Of a stretch of 64,000 nt of DNA, positions 57,924 through 64,000 are shown piece by piece. The stretch's first letter is position 1, and each line of letters opens with the position of its first letter. The stretch covers positions 186,001-250,000 of the forward strand of contig NZ_FNON01000009.1 of assembly GCF_900107045.1 (NCBI RefSeq), given 5' to 3'. The notes beneath the pieces were generated by a model. It was not told where the DNA came from. It did no database searches and saw only the letters and a program-made list of their open reading frames with translations. A program made the translations under genes and the position numbers. This DNA is from Amycolatopsis xylanica (GTDB lineage Bacteria; Actinomycetota; Actinomycetes; Mycobacteriales; Pseudonocardiaceae).

Positions 57924-58979
57924 CTAGCTGTTGGCCACGTCGTAGTTGACGTGCTCGGAGTAGTGCTGGCCGTTGTAGGTGATGTCGATGTCGACCTTCG
58001 CGTCCTGCCCGGCCGGCGCCTGGATCTCCGAGTGACCGGTGGTCAGGTCGGTCGTGATGATCACGTGGCCGTTCGACGGGGCCGAGGCCGGCGGGGTGAC
58101 GGGTGCGGACACCGGCGGAGTCGCGCCGTTCGCGGGGAGCGTGGTCGCGGGCGGGGTCGCGCCGGAACCGCCGTTGACCGGGATCCACGAATCAGGCGAG
58201 GCGCCACCCGAGGAAGCGCCGCCACCGCCGAGCGCGGGCGGCGTGTACTGGGTGAACGGCGGCGCGGTCGCCGGGCCGGTCGCGCCGGTGCCACCGGCGA
58301 CGGCCTGCCCGGACGCCGAAGCGACCGGCGCGGGCGCCTGCGGCGAGGTCACCGGGGTGCCGGAGATCGCCGTGTTGCCCGCGGTCGACGCGGCGCCACC
58401 GGCGGCGGGGGTCGTGCTCTTGCTGCCGAACAGCTTCTCGATGTCACCGATGATGGTGGCGAGCTGGCTGATCTGGTTGGCGAGCTGCACCACGCCGAGC
58501 GCCTTGAGCAGCGCGCCGATCGCGGTGATGAACGCGCGCAGCGTCGCGCTCGTCGCCGTCGACAAAGCGACCGCGGCGCCGTAGGTCCACGGGTTCGACA
58601 TCAGGCCCGCGACGATCGGGTTGACCGCGCCGACGACCGCCTTGTAGGCCGCCTGCGCGGTCTTGATCAGGGTGCCGGACACCCCCAGCAGTTCGGCACC
58701 CTTCTGCACCACCCCGATGATCTTCGTCAGCGATTCGAGCGAGTCGTGGATCTTCTTCAGCGCCGACTGCGAGGCCGCGCCAGACCAGGTCTTGGACAGC
58801 TGGTCGGCGGCCTTCTTGAAGTCCGTGTACAGCCCGACGAAATCGGAGGCCTTCTTCAGCAGCTCGGCGACGTGCTTCGCGATCTGCTCCGGCTGGCCGG
58901 TGTAGATCTGCGGCAGCACCGTGATGGGCCCGCCGGAAGCCGCGGTGGCGTCCATGGCGCTGGAGTTGGGATAGATCAC
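57924..58979 (-). CDS. WXG100-like ESX substrate with long Ala/Pro-rich tail
   Basis: The 351-residue protein has an N-terminal helical WXG100-like region with the turn KTWSGAAS (W-S-G at 65-67), hydrophobic helices up to about residue 180, a Gly/Ala/Pro-rich linker (about 190-300) and a C-terminal beta-type segment (VIITTDLTTGHSEIQAPAGQ, then VDIDITYNGQHYSEHVNYDV). Lack of a signal peptide and position beside eccD/eccC support secretion by this ESX. It is much longer than EsxA/EsxB (about 100). Function unknown. Confidence 0.75.
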   Translation of the reverse strand: MIYPNSSAMDATAASGGPITVLPQIYTGQPEQIAKHVAELLKKASDFVGLYTDFKKAADQLSKTWSGAASQSALKKIHDSLESLTKIIGVVQKGAELLGVSGTLIKTAQAAYKAVVGAVNPIVAGLMSNPWTYGAAVALSTATSATLRAFITAIGALLKALGVVQLANQISQLATIIGDIEKLFGSKSTTPAAGGAASTAGNTAISGTPVTSPQAPAPVASASGQAVAGGTGATGPATAPPFTQYTPPALGGGGASSGGASPDSWIPVNGGSGATPPATTLPANGATPPVSAPVTPPASAPSNGHVIITTDLTTGHSEIQAPAGQDAKVDIDITYNGQHYSEHVNYDVANS

Positions 58980-59023
58980 TACTCAACCTCTCTGGAAGGT
59001 GGCTGCCAAAGACACGGGAAGAC

Positions 59024-59782
59024 TCAAGAAGCCGGCCGGTAGACACTGACGTTGGCCAGGCCGCGGATGCCGGGGTCGACGACACCGTGGTTGTAGAACA
59101 GCCCGCCGTCACCCGCGACGCCGATGAACGGCCGCCCGCCGGTGAACAGGCCCGGCTCGACCACGACCACATCGCCGCTGTGCACCCCGCCCGGCACGTC
59201 GCCGAACCCCCGCGCGGTGCCCGCGTACACCTCGATGACGCCGATCCTGGCCTGGTTGTCGGCGTTGCCGCCGAGCCAGTCGTTGAAATCGGTCACCCCG
59301 TGGAACCGGGCCGCGGCCACGGGATACTCGCCGAGCTGCCCCAGACCCGCGTCCCCCAGGTAGCGCAGCACGTTCCCGACCGAGTCCGGCTCGCCCGCCG
59401 CGCCCGCGCTGTCCCTGATCGCCGCCGTGGCCAGCTCGGACGCCTGATGCGGGGTTCCCCAGATCTTCGCCATCAGGCCACCGCCGTTGCCGCCGCCGTA
59501 CGCACCCGCCACGGCGCGGTCGGCGGCGTCGTACTCGTCGGCACTGCGCTTGACGAGATCGTTGACCTGCTGCAGCAGCGTGAGCAGCTTGCGCAGCGCG
59601 GTGACCTGGTAGCTCTGCATCGACGCGTTGGCGGTGGCCACGGCGCCGCCGAGCGCGGCGAAGGACACCGGGGCGATGATGGTGCGTTCGAGGTCGGAGA
59701 CCACGTTGATGCCCTGCACGATGATGCCGCCGACGTTCCCGACGGTGGACCGCATCGCTTCGGGTTGCGCCCGGTACTCCAT
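59024..59782 (-). CDS. Probable ESX-secreted protein with helical N-terminus
   Basis: A 252-residue protein with AAGGAGG before its ATG. Residues 1-110 are helical (MEYRAQPEAMRSTVGNVGGI through SADEYDAADRAVAGAYGG) and resemble the N-terminal module of T7SS substrates; residues about 150-252 form a separate domain (HGVTDFNDWLGGNADNQARI; VHSGDVVVVEPGLF). It has no cysteine suitable for a NlpC/P60 site. It is the first gene of the minus-strand unit that continues to eccD, divergent from eccC. Function unknown. Confidence 0.65.
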   Translation of the reverse strand: MEYRAQPEAMRSTVGNVGGIIVQGINVVSDLERTIIAPVSFAALGGAVATANASMQSYQVTALRKLLTLLQQVNDLVKRSADEYDAADRAVAGAYGGGNGGGLMAKIWGTPHQASELATAAIRDSAGAAGEPDSVGNVLRYLGDAGLGQLGEYPVAAARFHGVTDFNDWLGGNADNQARIGVIEVYAGTARGFGDVPGGVHSGDVVVVEPGLFTGGRPFIGVAGDGGLFYNHGVVDPGIRGLANVSVYRPAS

Positions 59783-59929
59783 GACCCTCCTTCCCGCCCA
59801 TCTCCACTCGATACGCCAGCGTAGGTTCGGCCCGCGCGCGGAGCGGACGGCAAAAGTACCCACCGCACCGCGTGAAGAAGTGGCCAAAATGATCGGCAGG
59901 GTACCCACGACCACCAAGGATCGCCACTG

Positions 59930-62900
59930 ATGTCCCAGCGTTTGCCGATGATCGGCGAGCAGCCAGCCGAGATCGTCCTGCAGTCCCCGCCGATGATCCC
60001 CAAGGGCGGGTCGGGCGGAATGCTGCAGCTGCTCATGTTCCTGCCGATGATGCTGGGCATGGGCGCGATGTCGTTCGTCTACATCGGACGCGACGGCGGG
60101 GCGATGACCTGGATCTTCGGTGGCCTGTTCGTCGTGGTGATGGGCGGCATGGTGGTGATGTCGCTCGGCCGGGGCGGCGCGGCGAAAAAGGCGGCGGTCA
60201 ACGAGGAACGCCGTGACTACCAGCGTTATCTGGCCGGTCTGCGTGGCCAGGTCCGGGAAATCGCCGACGATCAGCGCGCCGAGATGATCTCGCTGCAGCC
60301 CGATCCGGCCGACCTGTGGGCCTACGTCGAGGCCGGGAAACTGTGGGATCGGCGGCGTTCCGCGCCGCAGTTCGGCCAAATCCGCGTCGGAACGGGGCCA
60401 CAACGGCTGATTACGCCGTTGCGCGCGCCGCAGACCGTGCCTTTGGAAGACCTCGACCCGGTGTCCTCCACCAGCCTCAAGCACTTCATCCGCACCTACT
60501 CCACGGTGAACGACCTGCCGGTCGCCATCTCGCTGCGCTCGTTCGCGGCCGTGTATCTCTCCGGCAGGCGCCCCGACACGCTCGGCCTCACGCGCGCGCT
60601 GCTCGCGCAGCTGGTGACCTTTCACTCACCCACCGATCTGCGGATCGCGCTGTGCGTCGCCGGAAACCGGCTGCACGACTGGGAATGGGCGAAGTGGCTG
60701 CCGCACGCGACCGCGTCGACGGCCGCCGACGCGGCGGGACCGCGCCGCCTGGTGGCCGACAACGTCAAGACACTCGGTGAGCTGCTGGGCAACGACCTCG
60801 GCGAACGCCCGGCGTTCAGCCGCAAGGGCCAGAGCACCGACCACCCGCACATCGTGGTCATCGTCGACGGCGGCCAGACGTACGGCGAGCCCCGGCTGAT
60901 CACCGAGACCGGGCACCTCGGGATCACCGTGCTCGACGTCGGCACCGAGCAGCCGCGCGCGTCGTCGACCGAGCAGATCCTGTGCCTGCACAGCGGTCCC
61001 GGCCAGCTCGGCATGGTCGTCGGCGAGGGAAACGACGTCCGGCTGGGCTTCCTGGGCAAGCCGGACGCGCTCGACCGCGGCTCGGCCGAGGCGCTGGCCC
61101 GCATGCTCACCCCGCTGTACCAGGGCACGGCCGTGGTCAGCGAGACGCCGATGTCGGCGACGTTCGGGCTCGCCGCCCTGCTCGGCATCGGCGACCCGCG
61201 CGACACCGACACCGCCGTGACCTGGGCGCCGCGCGCGCCGCGTGACCGGCTGCGCATCCCGCTCGGCGTGAACCCCGAGGGCCGCCCGGTCGAGCTGGAC
61301 CTCAAGGAGTCCGCCGAGGGCGGCATGGGCCCGCACGGCCTGGTCATCGGCGCGACCGGGTCCGGCAAGAGCGAGCTGCTGCGCACGCTCGTGGTCGGGC
61401 TGGCGGTCACGCACTCGTCGGAGAAGCTGAACCTGGCGCTGATCGACTTCAAGGGCGGCGCGACCTTTGCCGGCATGACCGGGCTGCCGCACACCTGCGC
61501 GGTCATCACCAACCTGTCCGACGACCTCTCACTGGTCGACCGGATGGCGGACGCGATCAACGGCGAGGTGTTGCGGCGTCAGGAACTCCTGCACGCGGCG
61601 GGCAACTACGCCTCGGTGCGCGACTATGAGAGGGCACGCGAGAGCGGCGTCAACCTCAAGCCGCTGCCGTCACTGCTGGTGATCATCGACGAGTTCTCGG
61701 AGCTCCTTTCTTCACGCCCCGAATTCATCGACTTGTTCGTCACCATCGGACGGCTCGGGCGTTCGCTCGGCATCCACCTGCTGCTCGCGTCGCAGCGGCT
61801 CGAAGAGGGCCGCCTGCGCGGGCTCGATTCGCATCTGTCCTACCGGATCGGCCTGCGCACGTTCTCCGCGCAGGAAAGCCGCGCGGTGCTCGGTGTCGCG
61901 GACGCGTACCAGCTGCCGTCGGTGCCGGGTTCGGCCTACCTGAAGGTCGACACGGACACGCTGATCCGGCTCAAGGCCGCCTATGTCTCGGGTGACCTGC
62001 CGCCGCGCAACCTGGTCGCCGCCGCGGCCGCCAAGAACTCGAACGTGCTGCCGTTCACGCTCGCGCCCGTCGAGCTGCCCGCCGAGATCCCCGCGATGAT
62101 CGCCGCCGAAGAGTCCACAGTGTCTACTTCGGACAGTCCAACCGAGACGATCATGAGCGCGATGGTCTCGCGGCTGGAAGGCAAAGGTCCGGAGGCGCAC
62201 CAGATCTGGCTGCCACCGTTGCAGGAACCGCCCACTTTGGACCAGCTGCTGCCGCCGCTCGGCATCGATCCCGAGCGTGGCCTGTGCCCGCTCGGCTGGG
62301 GTGGCAACGGCAGGCTGACCATCCCGGTCGCGCTGGTGGACAAGCCGTTCGAGCAGCGCCGCGACATGCTGTGGGCCGACTTCGCAAGTGCCGGGGGCCA
62401 CGCCCTGATCGTCGGCGCGCCGCAGAGCGGCAAGTCGATCCTGATGCGCACGATCGCCGGGATGCTCGCGCTGACACACACCCCGCGCGAGGTCCAGCTG
62501 TTCATCTTGGACATGGGTGGTGGCGCGCTGGCCCCGCTTTCGGGGCTGCCACACACTTCCGGCTACGCCACGCGGCGTGACGCGCAGCGGTGCCGCCGCG
62601 TGGTCGCCGAGCTGACCACCTTGCTCGAACAGCGCGAGGAGTTCTTCGCCGCGCACGGCATCGAGTCGATCGCGACCTTCCGCGAGCGGCGCGCGGACTT
62701 CACCGAAAGCCGCGAAGGCCGTGAATTCGGCGACGTGTTCCTGTTCGTGGACAACTGGACGACCATCCGGCAGGAATACGAGAAGCTCGAAGAGCAGATC
62801 ACCGCGCTCGCTCAGCGCGGGCTCGGGTTCGGCATCCACGTGATCATCTCGCTGAACCAGTGGATGGGCATCCGCGCGCCGCTGCGCGACGCCATCGGCA

Positions 62901-63883
62901 CCCGGTTCGAGCTGCGCCTCGGCGACCCGGCCGACTCGATCATCGACCGCAAGACCGCGCAGAACGTGCCGGCCGACGCGCCGGGGCGCGGGCTCACCGC
63001 GGACAAGCTGCACTTCCTCGGCGCGCTCCCCCGCGTCGACTCCGACCAGCGTCCGGCCACGATCGGCGACGGTGGCGTCGACCTCGTCGAGCGGCTTTCG
63101 CTGGCGTGGCAAGGAATGCGCGCGCCCCAGGTCCGCCTGCTGCCCGCCGAGATCCCGCTGGACTCGCTGCCTGCGGCGCCCGGCAAGCAGGTGCTGCTCG
63201 GCATCGCGGAGTCGAACCTCGGGCCGGTGGCACTCGATTTCGGCTCCGATCCGCACTTCCTGGCGTTCGGCGACGTCGAGTCCGGCAAGAGCTCGCTGCT
63301 GCGCGCGCTCGCGCAGGGCATCATGACCGCTTATACCCCCGACGAAGCCGCGATCGTGGTCGCCGATTACCGGCGCGGCCTGCTCGACGCGGTCACCGGA
63401 CGGCATTTGCTCGGTTACGCGGGTTCGGAAACCGTCTTGACCGGGTTGATCAAGGAATGCGAACAGGCGATGCGCGGCAGGCTGCCCGGCCCCGATGTCA
63501 CCGCCGAGCAATTGCGCAACCGCTCGTGGTGGAAAGGGCCGGAACTGTTCATCCTGGTGGACGATTACGAGCTCGTCGCCCAGGTCGGCCGTAACCCGCT
63601 GTTGCCCCTGCTGGAGTTCCTGCCGCAGGCACGCGACATCGGGCTGCACATCATCCTGGCCCGAGGAGCGGGCGGCGCGGGCCGCGCGCTGTTCGAGCCG
63701 GTGCTCCAGCGCATCCGCGAACTCGGCTCCCCCGGCCTGGTCATGGCGGGTTCCAAGGACGAAGGCGTGCTGCTCGGCGACGTCAAACCGGGTCCGCAGC
63801 CGCCGGGCCGCGGCACGCTCGTCAGCCGCCGCCACGGCACCGGCCTGATCCAGATCGCGTGGACGAAACCCGCCGATTCGTGA
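59930..63883 (+). CDS. eccC: Type VII secretion ATPase EccC (FtsK/SpoIIIE type)
   Basis: The 1317-residue protein has two N-terminal helices (about 30-50 and 60-78), then three P-loop ATPase domains with Walker A motifs GATGSGKS (474), GAPQSGKS (829) and GDVESGKS (1114). The first domain also has LLVIIDEFSELL as Walker B. EccCa and EccCb are fused in one chain. EccC recognises substrate C-termini and drives ESX export. It is divergent from the substrate gene at 59024-59782 with 147 bases between. Confidence 0.95.
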   Translation: MSQRLPMIGEQPAEIVLQSPPMIPKGGSGGMLQLLMFLPMMLGMGAMSFVYIGRDGGAMTWIFGGLFVVVMGGMVVMSLGRGGAAKKAAVNEERRDYQRYLAGLRGQVREIADDQRAEMISLQPDPADLWAYVEAGKLWDRRRSAPQFGQIRVGTGPQRLITPLRAPQTVPLEDLDPVSSTSLKHFIRTYSTVNDLPVAISLRSFAAVYLSGRRPDTLGLTRALLAQLVTFHSPTDLRIALCVAGNRLHDWEWAKWLPHATASTAADAAGPRRLVADNVKTLGELLGNDLGERPAFSRKGQSTDHPHIVVIVDGGQTYGEPRLITETGHLGITVLDVGTEQPRASSTEQILCLHSGPGQLGMVVGEGNDVRLGFLGKPDALDRGSAEALARMLTPLYQGTAVVSETPMSATFGLAALLGIGDPRDTDTAVTWAPRAPRDRLRIPLGVNPEGRPVELDLKESAEGGMGPHGLVIGATGSGKSELLRTLVVGLAVTHSSEKLNLALIDFKGGATFAGMTGLPHTCAVITNLSDDLSLVDRMADAINGEVLRRQELLHAAGNYASVRDYERARESGVNLKPLPSLLVIIDEFSELLSSRPEFIDLFVTIGRLGRSLGIHLLLASQRLEEGRLRGLDSHLSYRIGLRTFSAQESRAVLGVADAYQLPSVPGSAYLKVDTDTLIRLKAAYVSGDLPPRNLVAAAAAKNSNVLPFTLAPVELPAEIPAMIAAEESTVSTSDSPTETIMSAMVSRLEGKGPEAHQIWLPPLQEPPTLDQLLPPLGIDPERGLCPLGWGGNGRLTIPVALVDKPFEQRRDMLWADFASAGGHALIVGAPQSGKSILMRTIAGMLALTHTPREVQLFILDMGGGALAPLSGLPHTSGYATRRDAQRCRRVVAELTTLLEQREEFFAAHGIESIATFRERRADFTESREGREFGDVFLFVDNWTTIRQEYEKLEEQITALAQRGLGFGIHVIISLNQWMGIRAPLRDAIGTRFELRLGDPADSIIDRKTAQNVPADAPGRGLTADKLHFLGALPRVDSDQRPATIGDGGVDLVERLSLAWQGMRAPQVRLLPAEIPLDSLPAAPGKQVLLGIAESNLGPVALDFGSDPHFLAFGDVESGKSSLLRALAQGIMTAYTPDEAAIVVADYRRGLLDAVTGRHLLGYAGSETVLTGLIKECEQAMRGRLPGPDVTAEQLRNRSWWKGPELFILVDDYELVAQVGRNPLLPLLEFLPQARDIGLHIILARGAGGAGRALFEPVLQRIRELGSPGLVMAGSKDEGVLLGDVKPGPQPPGRGTLVSRRHGTGLIQIAWTKPADS

Positions 63884-64000
63884 GGGGGGTCACCTGAGCG
63901 GCCCACGACTTTCGGCGCTTACCGGACGTCAAGACGGGGATTAACGTTCAATCGCTGCTTCAAGTTGAGCGCATTCCCTTACTTCCGGAGAAGGGTACAT
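63884..64000 (+). other. Region after eccC, up to the window edge
   Basis: No gene is visible in these 117 bases. In most ESX loci the esx substrate pair lies near here. CTTCCGGAGAAGGG just before the edge could be a ribosome site for a gene starting outside the window. No clear terminator was seen after eccC. Confidence 0.3.

Noticed and set aside
61712..63835. 707-codon minus-strand frame opposite eccC
   Set aside because: Shadow frame of eccC with no recognisable domain and low-complexity composition.

Overview
The window is high-GC DNA with actinobacterial gene content: mycobacterial his-trp-lgt gene order, a type VII (ESX) secretion locus, PriA-type HisA without TrpF, an F420-dependent oxidoreductase family, and a mycothiol-type DinB-fold protein. 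Many genes start with GTG or TTG and are joined by ATGA/GTGA stop-start overlaps. Together with a glycopeptide-type GT1 glycosyltransferase this suggests a member of the Pseudonocardiales, most likely Amycolatopsis or a close relative. The genus is inference. I saw no rRNA, tRNA, CRISPR array or insertion sequence.

Layout. 1-1300: the tail of a DapB-like oxidoreductase overlapping convergent lgt. 1280-2270: a winged-helix regulator behind an 18-bp palindrome. 2671-7710: a four-gene amine or amino-acid catabolic cassette (M20 amidohydrolase, FluG-type amidohydrolase, APC permease, divergent glutamine synthetase-like gene). 8.1-9.5 kb: a Tat-exported PGRP amidase and a Uma2 protein. 9.6-14.7 kb: trpE-membrane protein-trpC-trpB-trpA on the minus strand. 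14.7-17.1 kb: a TetR regulator, two paralogous membrane proteins and a DUF1304 protein. 17.1-18.6 kb: hisF-membrane protein-hisI. 18.8-30.2 kb: accessory genes (tachylectin-like propeller, TetR, beta-propeller phytase, sigma/anti-sigma pair, S33 peptidase, ABC exporter, F420 oxidoreductase, AraC/NmrA/DUF1772). 30.2-31.6 kb: hisH-hisA. 31.8-44.1 kb: more accessory genes (snapalysin, MFS, glutaryl-CoA dehydrogenase, NIPSNAP, split transketolase plus Nudix under a SoxR box, soxR, kptA, TetR/MMPL pump, beta-lactamase-like protein). 44.2-47.2 kb: hisD-hisC-hisB. 47.2-52.3 kb: nitrilase family, DinB-like, GT1 and a secreted BNR propeller. 52.4-64 kb: an ESX locus (response regulator, eccB, eccE, lipoprotein, eccD, YbaB-like, WXG100-like substrate, second substrate, eccC).

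Taken together, the minus-strand genes hisD-C-B / hisH-A / hisF-I / trpE-C-B-A / lgt keep the gene order of the mycobacterial his-trp-lgt run, but it is split by large blocks of accessory genes, mostly with their own regulators. hisA presumably also does the TrpF step, since no trpF is present here.

The most striking unexplained structure is between genes. At least five families of short palindromes occur at gene ends: GGTCGTGAGTG elements around a GGTTAGAACC-type core, GATAAAGCGGGCTTTATC elements, ATGAAGGGAGCCTTCAT elements, CAAGGGCGGCCCTTG elements and GTGAGGGAGGCCCTCAC elements. Several coding regions end inside the first family, which supplies the stop codon as GGG-TCG-TGA or GGC-TCG-TGA (Gly-Ser-stop). 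They look like a bidirectional terminator system built from a few standard modules.
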